DNA of 64,000 nucleotides, taken from contig WIDE01000026.1 in the NCBI GenBank assembly GCA_015039315.1, positions 359,574 through 423,573 of the forward strand. Reading direction: 5' to 3'. This DNA comes from Clavulina sp. PMI_390 (lineage: Eukaryota > Basidiomycota > Agaricomycetes > Cantharellales > Hydnaceae). Each line of letters begins with the position of its first letter. Position 1 is the stretch's first letter. The notes beneath the pieces were generated by a model. That model was not told the origin of the DNA. It did not search any database and worked only from the letters and a program-made list of their open reading frames with translations. The position numbers and the translations under genes were made by a program. Positions 23,701 through 35,848 of the stretch are shown here, one piece after another.

Positions 23701-24792
23701 GGCTGTTCCTGAACATCATGACCGGCCCCATTGGCAGCCGACGCGTATTTGGGATCCGGACGCCCCATATCAGGTTCCTCAGGAATCGAATCTGGGGGCA
23801 GGCTGGAGCTATGTTGATGATACGGCGACGAGTTAGAGGGGCCCAGGCCATTTGAGGAGTATTGGCTCGCGCCATCGGGTAGCATGGGTGGTGTGGGCTG
23901 CTGATAGGGTTGTTGGGGTCGCCTGCTGGGCAGCTCGACGACAATAATGCATGTGAGGGGTTGGGTGGGGGCGGTGGTGCGGGATATGGATGAGAATTCG
24001 GGGCGAACATTGATAGCGGGGGTAACGATGTAAGGAGAAGGGTCGGACCCACCCGACTTGATAGACCCTGTGTGATCTATCGCATCGTCTTCGTTGGGGT
24101 CGTAAGGGGTAGGGGTGGATTGGTCGAGTCGAGAGTTGGCTGAAGGGCGACCGTTTTGGCCCCGGCCTGGATAGACAGGGCTGGCAGCAGGGCCTCCGAC
24201 CCCGGTCAATGAAGCAAGTTCTGGACGCACACACAAGGCAGCATCAAAGGAAAGAAATAGATCAGAAATCCGATTTGGATAGACAAAGCATCGAGAAGTG
24301 CGTGGAGACGAGTGATGATGATGGAGGATTGTGCTTACTGTTTCCTTTGCTATTGTCGCCATCGCCCAACTTCATTGGACGACGACAAACACCACAAAGG
24401 CCAAAGTTGCCGTTGGCACGGCCGCCCCGCTGGACGGGCCCATAGACGGCGGTGAAGCATGCTTCGTGCAGGGCATGACCGCATTCGGGTACGATGTGGG
24501 GTTTCTCGCCAGGTAATCTGAAGCTGAAGCTTAGAGACTCGCAACAAATGGGGCAGGTGCTCTCGTCATCGGCCTGCCCACCGTTGGAGACGACAGGGAG
24601 GACGTCTGGCTGGTGCCCTGAGTAAGGATGAGAAGCAGAAGCGCCGGCAGCGGAGGAGGAGGACGATGGGTAGGTCGCTTGGGACGAGCTTCGCCCCGAC
24701 GACGCTGACAGAGGGGGAGGAGGTGGTTCCGAGCGCGAGGTTGGTGTCGCAGACCGACCCCAGCTGGAGGGCGCAAAGGTTTTTTTGTACAT
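20720..24792 (-). CDS. RING-PH-VWA protein, Far1/Ste5-type pheromone MAPK scaffold candidate (1133 aa)
   Basis: Exons (minus): 24792-24339, 24220-22954, 22889-22444, 22176-22050, 21887-20906, 20845-20720; total 3402 nt, in frame. Domains: a Ser-rich start; a RING-H2 finger at about residues 80-139 (CPICCESLSF, PECGHALHE, CGVCRRPM); a Pro/Ser-rich linker; a PH domain at about 350-480 ending with SVLESWRTAI; then a von Willebrand A domain (LDLICVISVPPPS ... RLSLVTFEV ... SGLILVSDAAD) whose MIDAS DxSxS is replaced, followed by IPIHSFGYGKSHDP. RING, PH and VWA in this order is the architecture of the Far1-like scaffold family of fungi, which tethers G-beta, Cdc24 and MAPK modules. That role here is inference; a ubiquitin ligase role is the alternative. 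The third intron is long (267 nt). CACGTG lies at 24960-24965, upstream of the start. Confidence 0.85.
21977..21993. repeat. Short (GA)n tract in an intron
   Basis: A GAGAGAGAGAGAG run within intron 4 of the RING-PH-VWA gene. Simple repeat; likely polymorphic. Confidence 0.6.
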
Positions 24793-24898
24793 ATTTTTGG
24801 TGGTCGCTGGAGCCGACCGCAGCGACGGGGACGACGGAGGCGAAGCGCACTAAGGTATAGGGTTGGGACTATGTTCGAGTTGGAAAAGAAGGGGCGCG

Positions 24899-24930
24899 CA
24901 CATACACACACACAGACACAGAGACACAAG
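24899..24930. repeat. (CA)n-type simple repeat
   Basis: Alternating CA dinucleotides with a few interruptions (CACACACACACAGACACAGA), about 110 bases upstream of the scaffold start codon, in its presumed 5' UTR or promoter. Confidence 0.8.
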
Positions 24931-25495
24931 AAAGAGAGAAACTTTCTGATCTTCTCTCTCACGTGCCCCTGAAATAAAATCACATATATGATGATATAAC
25001 CTTTCTTTGGGTTCTTGGGTTCCACCTCTCGTTGGTCGCCTTGCCCACTGAATTCACCCGAAAAGTCGGGGGATCGAGCTTCGAAACGTCCTCGACGACA
25101 AGGGAAAAAATAAAATATTACGAAATGGTGGACAACTGCAGTAAGGGTCCAGCCCTTCCTTTGCGCTTGTCGCCTGAGCGGGGGATGTTGCCAGCCACGT
25201 GCGGCAGCACCGCGATCAGGCACGCCGCCAAAAAAAACCGCTTATCGTGGGCTGTCACCTCCGACATGTCCCTGAGATCTCATTTGGTACGGAGGAGCGA
25301 TTTTTTTTCTTTTAGTGGCCTCGTATTTGCTACGTGAAGAAACCTACAGCTTGGTACAAGCATAACTGTAATATTATATGACGAGCTTAGTGCATCCGAA
25401 CGAGCTAGTAAACATTGACAGAGTCACGCTATACGATTGCTTGTGAACGCAAAAGCCGCCTTTTCATTCGCCTATATGTAGGAATGAAAGCTCAA

Positions 25496-25511
25496 GGGAG
25501 GGCGCCCTCCC
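25496..25511. repeat. 16-bp perfect palindrome
   Basis: GGGAGGGCGCCCTCCC reads the same on both strands. It is isolated in an intergenic region. It could be a dimeric factor site or a small hairpin; no further evidence. Confidence 0.5.
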
Positions 25512-26618
25512 CAATATTGCTTGTATGCGCTGGTGGTGTATGACCAGCCATTGGCTCTGGGCAGAATAATATTGCCTACATTGACTCATCGTAGGAGACC
25601 GGGGATCCCCGTCGTGTTATTTTTTCCCTTTGGCTGTTGCCGAATACAGGTTTTTACCGCGCCCCCGAATGGATCGAGAGTGTCAATGTTCATTTTTTTT
25701 CGGACGTCCGTGTACGCGCGGCGGGCGTATATACCATGACAGCGGGAGGAAGAAGGGGACGAGTCTGCTGTCTCGTCAGTCTCACAGGCAATGCAGACGT
25801 GGGAGTGCGCCATCGTTTCGAGCTCATTGCCGCACAAGATGATCGTCACAACTCCATTGCCATGATCCACTTGCTTCATGGATCGACTGTTTTTTGATCT
25901 GATGGGAGCCACGTGCAAGAGCCACAAGCTGGGCTTCGTAGCTAATTTTCTACAATTAAAGACATCAATTGGAAGTCGTAAATCCTTTTCAGGGTTTTTT
26001 TGACAGCTTTAGAGCCCATGTCAATGTCAGCTTGCCGGTGACTTGGAACACATTGGGGGCTTCCCTTGCGCCCCTCTCGATGTGCGGGATGGGAAGATCA
26101 TTTGTCGTGGGGCGCAGGGAGCCATGTTCGCATCAAGGATCCCCGACAATGGTAGTGAGAGTGCATCTCAAACACCACACGGGTTCTAGATCACCGACGA
26201 CTGCGACAGTCGATAGACACGTATCAGAAGAGCCGGTGGAAACGATCCATCTGCAGCGATGGCGCATTCAGAGGTGATGAAGAGAACGACGATCACTACC
26301 CTGGTATGAAATTCTTAGCATGCATCACCACAACCTCGCAAACCTTTCCCGGCACCCTCTCCCATTCATGAATCTGACTCATCCCAGTTCTCGAGGGGTC
26401 TGGGATCTAGTATAGTTTCCGCCGTATTGTTTTGCGGGCTGATAACCGTCACCGTTCCTCACCAGCCACTGTTTGCCCGAGTTTGTGTCGACGATTGCCG
26501 CGCTCATGCATATGACGCACAAGCACAGCAGCAAGACCGCAGTGACGCTCCCGTCCTGCTTCCAACATCCATCCCAAGTCCAGCTTTCTCGAAATAAAAT
26601 AACGGAAAATTCCAAAGC

Positions 26619-29600
26619 ATGTCGGCTCCGATCCACTCCATCCCTATCGAGGTCTTCTTGGACTATCTCCTGCCCCAAATCCCCATTACGGACCTGTGCA
26701 ATCTAGCGTGCACCGATCGTTTCTTTGCCAGCCTATGCGCCGATGATATGTTCTGGAAACGGAAGCTCAAAGACGATTTGAATTATTCTATCGTGGATGC
26801 CAGAGATAAGGGTGTGTTGCCATCTTGGTTCTTTTTGGAACTCGTCGGTTGTCGCGTCTCGGCCCGCCCCATCACGTTGCTTCCTCCCTCTCCCCATCTC
26901 ACTAATACAATTTTCCCTTCGCTCCTCTGATCCTCTTTCGGTAACTGGCACATCAGGATTCAAGCTCTTGTATCGTGGGATTCGCCGCCCTCACGTCTAT
27001 GTTTGGGGGTGAGTTCTAAAGGCCCCACGTCATTAATGGAGGGATTTTCCTCTAGAGGTTTCGGATTCTAACGACGTTTCCAACGTTCCACCGTCACCTT
27101 CCACTTCTTTCAGGCAGAAGGATCAGGGCCGTCTCGGCATTAGCAATGTTGACGAAATTTACAAGGCTCATGGCGAAGGAATTCCTTTTCCCGTGGAGCT
27201 TCCGATGAAAGACACTCGGATCGTGTCAATAGTTGCTGGTGGATGGTAAGCATATTCCCCCCACCATGCCTATGATTCCTTCTTGAACGTATTATATCCC
27301 ACTCTCCGTATCGCCTTGTTAGGTCTTTCGCTGCCCTCGATGAGGAGGGACAACTACATGTTTGGGGTATGCGGATGTAATCGGGAATAAACGCTTGAGG
27401 TCCTAGTATTGACATATTCTTCTCTTAGGCCAGCTGGATTCCGGAATGAGTGCGTCCAGGAACAATTGGGGAGACTTCGGAGAAAGCGGGCATAGGCAAT
27501 CAACACCTGCTACGCTAATACTTCCAGAGCCAATCGCTTCCATCAGGTGAGATTGGCTACTTCTTATCTCTCTTGCTTCGTCGATCGGCAATCAGACTCT
27601 CCTAATCATGGCGCTATGAAATCCTTCGAAGCTCCGGCCGTCGTCATCTGTTGGCGCTCGATCAGAAACATCAGGTCTGGCTGCTTGCCTCCTGGGGCCG
27701 TCCGGCACTTCTGCGTTCTCCCCAAATCAATGACACTTCTTCTCGCCTCTCGCGGGTCATACAAGTCGCAGCTGGATGGAACCACATCGCTCTTCTCACC
27801 GAGGCTGGGTCGGTGTTTGTTGAATGGCCGTTCGACGGCGAGCTCGGCGACAAAGTTACATCACACCACGAGACTCTTGCCCAGGCAGAAGGCCGAGGCA
27901 AAGATACGACCTTGAAGGAGGGCGAAAGCGCGCTCAAGTGCGCAGCATGGGAATTGGATCACCCTCTTATCGAATTGCCCCCCGTGCCGGCACAAGGGCT
28001 GCCTGTGCTCGCAAAGCCTGTTGGGGTGGACGATGATGTGCCTCGGGAAGAACTCAAAATTATCAAAATCGCCGCAGGGGAGCATTTCGTGATTGCTCTG
28101 ACTAATCAAGGGCATGTCCTCAAGCTTGCGGCCCAACCAGAGAGAGGAGGAGATACAACGCAGTTGAAGGAGGATATCAAGTATGGGCGGCTTACTTGGC
28201 AATACGTAAGCAATTCTCCTTCTGGGTCGATCCTCGGCGAGGCTGATCCCTGACTATTCTTGCTCTCCAGCTCCGTCATTTCAGCGAACTGGAAGATGTT
28301 CAAAATGCGTTCCGAGAGAAAGGGTTGGAGCCCCCCACTTCTGTCCGGATCACTCACGCAAGTCAACCTTTCCCAGCTTCCTGAGAAATCTAATTCTTAC
28401 CTGAGGGCACTCTCATCCCGCTGTTAGATCTCGGCAACATTCAAAACATTTACTGCCTACTCTGTCGGCGAAACATCCGTCGTTCTCCTTGGTACTGGGC
28501 TCGATACCACCACTCCGACTATCATCCCTGGTTTGCAAAACCGCAATATAGTTTCGGTCGTCCTTGGAGACTACCATTATGGGGCGCTTACTCAGGACGG
28601 TGTAATGCTCACGTGGGGCAAGCACTCGAATGGTGCCTTGGGCCTGGGGGACCCGCTCAAACTTCCGGCTGGATCTCCAGGGGGCTTTGCAGAGCCTGTC
28701 GAGCCTAATCCTACCCCTGCGATGGAAGGGGGGATGCACCATGTACCAATCATCAGGAGGAGGCGTGCGGTGCCCGACGTCGCTGAGCCAACCGTGGTGA
28801 GATTCGATCATGAGGATGGGAAAAATGACAAGTTTGTATTCGCGATTACCGCCAGCGGGGTGAGCCTTCCGTTTCCTTCCGTCCCTTTCCCCTCCTTGTC
28901 TTTTTTTTTTCTGCATTCTGTTCTGTTTGGAACACTGGGGTATATGGTCTACCCGGGAGTGCTCGGCGTTGGCGATGGAGGGACCGACACAAATTACTCC
29001 ATTTGACTTGTGTCGTACCCCATGCAGCAATTATCTTATCTCTCCCGTGGCTGATCTGGCCGCTTCTTAATTTTTGGCGGCGACACTAATACATCCCCTC
29101 TATCTTCGGATTTTTAGTGGCACACCGCGGCGTTGGTGATAGATTTGGATCCCACTGCTGCGTCTGGAACTGCTGCTGGCACCACTGCATCCACATCCAC
29201 GCCCCAAAATCTGCCAGCCGCGGCATCTTCGGCAGGGCTCCACACATACGATGATACTCATGAACACTCAAACGCCGGCGGAGCGGCTGACGATGAAACA
29301 GCACCACAGATGCCTGGCTCCTTCTTCCCCCGTACGACTTTTGGCACCAGACCAGGTCGAGGTCGTGTGTTTCCGCAACATGGACGCCTGCACGCTGTCC
29401 CAGTCGACCAAGACTTCATCAACAATACTTTCGGCGCTTACACTGGCCCTCACGCGCCAGATCTAGATGAGCCTGGGCTTGCGAATCCGTACGCGCCCAC
29501 GGAGAGCGTGGCCCCTCCTCGTGCGCCGTTCGTGGGAGGACGAATTGGATTCGCCGGGCGTGGGCTTTCCCGTGGCGGGGCTGGGCGCGGAATGAGTTCT

Positions 29601-30311
29601 CAAGCTGGACATCACCGTGTGCTCCCAGGAGGATGGCAGCAACATGAGGACGACGACACTCCAGTGGCGTCATCGACGTCAGAGGAGCCTACGGTTGTCG
29701 TTGCTCCGGGTGATGATGAGACAGTTATCCATCATGGGGAGGTGCCTGCTGATAACGGAGCGCCGATCCCAGGCTTAGCACTTCGTGCTCATCAGGCTCA
29801 GATGATGCGTGGTATGCCACCCTTCAGATTGGGCTATGCTGCGCGCGGGGCGTATCGAGGCACTGGGATCGGACACGCAATGATGGCAGCGCGAGGAGCT
29901 GGCGACAACGGAGATGCCCACGCAGAGGACCCCCCACACACCGATGAGGAAACTCCTTCCGTATTGCGCGAGCGTGGTGGGGGGCCTGGCGAAGACAATG
30001 CTGAGACCCCTGCTAATGATGCATCGACTGATGTCCCCGCTGGTGAAGCTCATTCTGAGGGTGTGGAGGAGGCATCCAGTGCTCCCGCCAGTGGTGAGGA
30101 CGGCGATGCTCCCGCACAACAAGCTAGCGTCCCTAGGGGACTTCGTGGAGTGCGAATAGGATTTGCGGGGCGAGGGGCGTACCGTGGCGAGGGCTTTGGA
30201 AGAGTTCTTGCAGGAGGATATCGTGGTCTACCTGGTGGACGTGGTCGTGGAGCACATTCATTAGATGATACTAGTTCTGCAACTGCGGGTGAGCCCCAGT
30301 CGGAGTCTTGA
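26619..30311 (+). CDS. F-box / RCC1-repeat protein with RG-rich C-terminal tail (SAF1-like, 941 aa)
   Basis: Exons: 26619-26811, 26957-27008, 27114-27245, 27323-27366, 27429-27546, 27632-28205, 28271-28357, 28428-28859, 29118-30311 (2826 nt, in frame). The N-terminal F-box (residues about 3-50) has IHSIPIEVFLDYLLPQIPI and ADDMFWKRKLKDD. RCC1-like propeller blades follow up to about residue 550: HVYVWG, VAGGWSFAALDEEGQLHVWG, VAAGWNHIALLTEAG, AAGEHFVIALTNQGH, LGDYHYGALTQDGVMLTWG. This matches fungal SCF-associated Saf1-type proteins, which bind substrates through the propeller for ubiquitination. The last 390 residues are unusual: disordered and acidic, with three spaced RG-rich repeats. One intron uses a GC donor (28358-28427). 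The last intron is 258 nt. Confidence 0.9.
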
Positions 30312-30449
30312 AAACTGGTGTTCCACTTTGGTCTTCGTCCAATTGGTCTCGCCACTGTACTCTCTGTGTACCATCAAGTGTATATCAACCCAAATGTATC
30401 CAGTAACTAATCCTACGTAATACAAGATTGTATCTCCATATTTTTACCA

Positions 30450-33400
30450 TCAAAACCTCAACGATATCGTGGCAGCTTTGCCTGTCGAGAAGCTAGATAT
30501 GGTTTTCCCTGCATATACGACTTGGGCCGACCGTGCTAAAACAGAAGAGCCGTCCACAACAATGGACCCACTCTGCGGCCGGCCATTGCTCCAGCTGAAG
30601 CTCAAAGTCATGCCCCCTCTAATACGAGCACCCTTGATAGAGCCACTTGGCCACTTTGAGACTGGTAGAGCGGGAAGAAGCGAAATGGTCAGCGCCTGAT
30701 TCAGCGATGCTGTATCAGGAGCTTGGACAAGCGCATTCTAAGGAACCAGCCAGGTCAGAGTCAGCATGTTGCGCATATGATTGAAATAGATCAACAATGG
30801 GAACTCACTAGAAGTGCCGCAGGGAAGCCAAAATTCGCGTCAATCTGGAAAGGTGAAGTTGGGTCTGAAGAGTAGAGGCTGAACAGGTTGCCAACGAAGT
30901 TTCGCTCAAGGGCGTACTATATTCGGGGGACAGAGAATTCCACTCAATCATAGAACTGCTAGCGACGTGCGAGGTAACTGACCGAAAGTTCATGATAGAA
31001 TGTGGTACTGTTCTGGAGCTGAGCCCAGCAAGCAGCACGCCACACTTTCTCCCACCCTGAGTCTGCATCCGAACCAGTGCCATTACCCCGATGGATCAGG
31101 GAGGTGGTGGTTGCATCAATCACCTGAGCCTTGGTGTAGTGGGCTAAGGCCCCTGACGGTGTATAGGACTGCTGGTTCGTGCCATCAAACGAGGAGAGTG
31201 CATAGCCCGGATAAAGGCCAACTAAGTGTGAGAGATGTCGGTGGGTGTCCGTTGGAGAATCCATCTCGAATTTCCATTCTACAGCAGGTATGTTGAGCCC
31301 AAGGAGAGAGTGTGGATATAGCAAACACCACGATATACCTTGTAGTTGGCCCCAGGAGCCTATATGAATCCCACTATCAATCGCAGCCAACTTGGCATGG
31401 ACATCTATTGATTTTGAAAAGTCAGAATATGGAACCCACCCCGACAAAAGAATCACTTACCTGCCAAGAATTCAGGGTCGTTATCTCCAGCTGCAGCATA
31501 CCCTTTCGTTGCAGAGTTAAGAAGCTGCCAGATTAATTGTTGACCATGTGCACAGCCTGATTTCCCGTATTCCACGCTCCATCAGCAGTGATCGGTGCAG
31601 ATAAGCATGATTGACTCACCGAATGTAATTGGTGGTTGCTCAGGAGAATTGCAGGGTGCCACGACAAGAGTTGAGTCCTTGAAATGTTCATCTGGAATCA
31701 ACTTTCCGAGATGGAACTGGGCAATTCCCTGCAGGAAGTTTCATGTTAGATATCGAAGAGTAAGAAAAGGCGGGCGAGCCCACTGGACCTTGAGGAGCGG
31801 CCACCCTTGTGATTTCCACCATGAGACGTCATGTGTATAGTCAAAATGGTCCCATATGTGTACGGCCTGCGGAGCTTGAGAATTGCATTCTAATAGATAA
31901 CATGGTCTGACATACCATCCAAGCATTGGATTCTGGGTAATTCGCCCACCTGGACAAAGTCTTCAGAAACTGAATAGAAACTGAGAATAGGAAGCTTACT
32001 TACTCGTCGCCATCGGTATACAACTTCATACCAGTAGCTCCGAAGACCTGAACAATAAAATGAGAAACCGATGCTATCAAGACAATGCTGAACGCACGTT
32101 CATCTGAAAGTATTATGAGTATCAGGCACGAGATCAGAAGTTGATATGAAGAATTTACCTCATCATGCGTCACCCAGCCATTCGATACGTTGTAAAGGGC
32201 CAGAGCTGTTTCTGTACCTCGAGGTGCCCAGGTTTTCTGGTCGGATGGCACTCGTGTTATCATGTCAATTGTCTGTCACCTGCGCTGAACTAACCCACCT
32301 CGATATAATTCCAAAGAGGGAGTGTTACGGAAGGTAGGTTTGTAAGTTCGGCGAGCCAGTAATTCATCTGGAGGTTGATGTTTGCATCTGCAAAGGTGGT
32401 CAGTCAAATTGAGCTTGCCCCGTGTCCTCGCAAGGATGACATACGGTAATCTGCCGTCCATGCGATCCTTGTTAGTTATAAAAAAATTCATCAGATACGG
32501 ATGAAATACCTCCACTCCACGCATTGCTGATATCGCTAGCCCATTTGCCCTGCAAATTGGCAGGGAGCTCCCCTCGGGAGCTACCGACGAGAAGGTATCT
32601 ACCAAAGTTGAACAGAAGCCATTCGAGATAAGGATTTCCTACGTCCGTCTGGTATGCATCGACGAGCTGATCTGTAGGAGTCGAGAGGTCGGGGGTCTGG
32701 CCGATATTGAGACTGAATTTAGATACAACCCCAGTGTAATCCCCAATGTGTTGATTAAGGATGGCAGTGTATGTTAGCTTTGAGGTCGTTGCAGCCGTTA
32801 ACAACGATAATAACGACGCGTGTGGATCCACGCCTTGGAATGAGTAGCCATGAGCTGCATCACCTGCATCCATGTCGTAATTTGTTCCTCCAACCCAGGT
32901 AATCCAAGCCTCAGAGCCACTCGCAACATGGAGTGTGGCGTTATTTGAGCCGGCCACAGGATTACAGACGACCTTGCCTCCAGTCGATCGCGCCCGTGCA
33001 AGGAATTCGTAGCTCATGCCAGGATCAGCGACGAGCCCCCGAACAAGGAGGGTTGACTGGTCAAAACATGATATATTTGGCGTAGGAAGGCCGGACTCCA
33101 GGCTGGAAGAGAAAGCCCATGTGACTCCTGGGAGGGAGCTGGAGCTCTGGATATGCTCAACGCAAGCTTGGAGTGGGTTGGAACAGAAGGAGGTCCTGAA
33201 AGGTAATTTTTTCAGATTACTAATACTTTGTGGTTCAAGAGCGCGAACCTGAGGAATGTGGAATTTGCATTAGTCCATTGCGTGCGGGCAACCGCCGAAT
33301 CCAAGTCCAGCCATCGCCCGTAGGTTGAATATGAAGACGAGGTGTTGAGTGTGGACACGAGATCCCCAGCAGCAGCATATGACCCTGTTATTGGGGTTTT

Positions 33401-34016
33401 TGAGCAAGTGTGCGCATCAATTTAGTTGACATGGGCTTCACCATAATACGTGAAATCTCCTCCCATTACCGCATCATACGCTACAAGAGGTGAAGATCAG
33501 GAAGGGGACATATGTAGTGTTGCAAACTTTATACGGACTTGTGATCGTGCCATTTGGGCTGGAGAAGACCGCTTGGCGACTTTGTTGGACGAAAGCAGCT
33601 AACGTTGCCCGGTCACTGAGTGGTTTGCTTTGTCCATCGTAGCCCTATGAATTTTAATGTCAGTCCTTCGGTCAATGTGGATTTTCGGGCGGTATCCGGA
33701 CCGGCTGAGCAAATGGTCCACCACTCCACAATGATTCAATATTAAGTTGAGTAAATTCTGCGGCAGTACCACCAGGGATCATGGCTAGATGCAACCGTCA
33801 GACGCCAGCAAGAGTCGGAGAGCATCGCCCAGCGATTGAACCTAAACGCATACCTGCAAGGTATCCATTGCCTATAGGTAGGTAGTCCGTTACCCAAGTC
33901 GCTCCTGGCGATGAATACCACAGTCCATTCCCAGACGTAGGGAATCCAGCTGGAGCCCCATGGGCCGTAACACCTAGGATTATTGTCAGGCCTAGATAGA
34001 GCTGAAATCGAGGCAT
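30450..34016 (-). CDS. Secreted alpha-L-fucosidase, family GH95 (19 exons, 848 aa)
   Basis: Exons (minus): 34016-33854, 33784-33702, 33644-33539, 33480-33442, 33384-33249, 33195-32510, 32450-32445, 32387-32299, 32272-32159, 32103-32098, 32047-32004, 31949-31916, 31866-31789, 31728-31620, 31556-31461, 31404-31339, 31278-30983, 30916-30809, 30737-30450; 2547 nt, in frame. Signal peptide [21 protein letters not shown]-terminal beta domain: [16 protein letters not shown] and [11 protein letters not shown]. Catalytic (alpha/alpha)6 barrel: [18 protein letters not shown] (conserved Asn site), [10 protein letters not shown] (probable acid Glu), [23 protein letters not shown] (conserved Asp). A small C-terminal beta domain carries [16 protein letters not shown]. 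Inverting GH95 enzymes release alpha-1,2-linked fucose (or L-galactose) from glycans. Two exons are only 6 nt. It faces the gene-poor region, with a TATA box about 35 bases upstream. Confidence 0.93.
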
Positions 34017-34050
34017 TTCGATCCAGAAAGACTATAGCGATTCTTTACCA

Positions 34051-34057
34051 TTTTATA
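34051..34057 (-). promoter_or_regulatory. TATA box of the GH95 gene
   Basis: TATAAAA on the minus strand (context GTGTATAAAATGG), about 35 bases upstream of the ATG. This implies a very short 5' UTR or an alternative downstream start. Confidence 0.55.
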
Positions 34058-35848
34058 CACATCGCTAGCCATCGTAGCGGCACCGTGGCACGCGCTGCCT
34101 GAAACCGAGGATCTCCCGGTCTGTCGTCAATGTCTCCGATGCTGAGAGGAGCCAATAAAATGATAAATACTCAAGCCGGGCCACGGGATGAAAGGCCCCG
34201 GTCAAGATTCTCATCGAATGGTCCATGTGACACCAGACGAGGGCTTCTGTTGATTTCCGGTCAGGACCGCGAGAGATGCGCTCTGAGCTGAGTAGCGAAG
34301 GGAGAATTTCGGCCATAAATCCGGAAATAATACTATTCTTGGTTTTAAAGTAGTGGGGTATAACATATCTAGACTCAAAATAGTGAGTATGGGCAGCAGC
34401 TGCTGTGACGCGGTTCGCGTCGACATAGGTCATGTTGACAGTATGGAAGGCAGAGGAGAGAGGAGAATGGGAGAGTATAACCCATTCATCAGCGAGCGGC
34501 GATCCCCCCAAGTCATGTGTAGTGATGAGTGCGCGCTGGTGTAGATTTCAGCATTCACAGTTCTGCTACCCGGCGCCATAAGACATTATGGGAAAGTCGG
34601 AGCTGGGGCTAGAACCAAGAGTTGCGTTCGGTTATGTTTCGTCGGTATATTAAGGGACCACCAGGTAGTGATTGCGATGAATTTCGAGTACCACCAACGC
34701 ATTCCGGGCCGTCTTTGTTTGTGTGTACATGTATGAGTCTGTGTTTGGCACTACAGAATGCCGCTATGCGACGCAGGGGACTTCTCGCGCTCTGCGTGTA
34801 ATGATACGACCAAAGATTGTCTCAATATCCCTATCTCTACATCATTGTAGGACTCTCGATCAACTGTGACCTCTCTGTTGGACTAGCGAACACATGATCT
34901 CAGTGGCTACTCTCCGATACGCTCACCCTACCAATTAGGCCTTGTCTGTTATTTCATGCGTATCGACAGCTGGGCCCATCCTTATTGGAGCTCTCTCCTA
35001 GGCAAACGAGGTGTCGGACTCAAGTGCACGTATGGTGTCCGAACCAATAGTACGCAGCTTTCCTGAGTTATCCCATGTTTCGTGGGCCGTTCCTTGTATT
35101 CTCTGGTAGCTGATTATCTACATACATATGAACAGGGCGCTTTTAATCCGATATGCGGTTATTCAGCCTTTGGGCTCGACCACAAAATTACCCTCAAGAA
35201 CATCAGCCTACGAATCCTTCCATTGCGTCTCTATACAATCAATTGATTTGTATCCCTCCTCAGCTTTGGGCCCTGGATCGATGGCCGGCTGATGCAACTA
35301 CTCCCGAGCCTCGGCACCTGTGTGCGCCGACCCACTATACTGTTAGGGGCGCTACTCCTCGTCCTCCATCACAGAGTACTTACCGTCTCATGCAAGGGTT
35401 CTCAAACCTCGAATCAGGGCTCAAAGTCTTGTTGGTTGCTATTTATAGTCATTGGAGTTGTTCCTCATAACTCCATGATAAGTTAGCCCTCACTTCACAG
35501 CGCGTCATCAACTGGCCCTTATCACTCTTCATTCACGAGAGATCTACTGGACAGATGACTACTCTCCACAATTTTATGATATCATGCACACTAAGAGGTG
35601 TGTTGCGGGGACAATGTGAACTTGAATAGTATTCCATTGGTATGATTCTCCACATTGAAATTTGTGTTCAATTCGGTGCTTTCAATTTATTTCGTGTACC
35701 TTTATTCTCATCTGTCCAATGCAAGACCAGGGACGTAATGAAGAGAATGCTTCATGAATACTGCATTGATGAGAATGTTCTTGGCACTGCCCCCATCGCT
35801 CTGCGTCCCCTACCTCCACTCCACCTCTGCAGCGTCCTCAGTATCCAC
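34058..35848. other. Gene-poor region between fucosidase and first small secreted gene
   Basis: 1.8 kb. The first few hundred bases are the fucosidase promoter. I see no supported gene. A 105-codon frame at 35153-35470 has no signal peptide or domain and was not accepted. Confidence 0.5.

Larger units (their letters stand above)
24793..26618. other. 1.8-kb intergenic region (divergent promoters)
   Basis: Separates the scaffold gene (-) from the F-box/RCC1 gene (+). It contains a (CA)n stretch, three CACGTG hexamers (24960-24965, 25196-25201, 25910-25915), a 16-base perfect palindrome at 25496-25511 and several T runs. No convincing gene; open frames are short and overlap on both strands. Confidence 0.5.

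Noticed and set aside
24531..25223. 230-codon minus-strand frame
   Set aside because: Low complexity, runs through a (CA)n repeat and overlaps the RING exon in another frame.
28413..29030. 205-codon minus-strand open frame
   Set aside because: Antisense to the RCC1 exon and its following intron; no domain character.
35153..35470. 105-codon plus-strand frame
   Set aside because: No recognisable features and no cysteine core; not related to the small secreted family.
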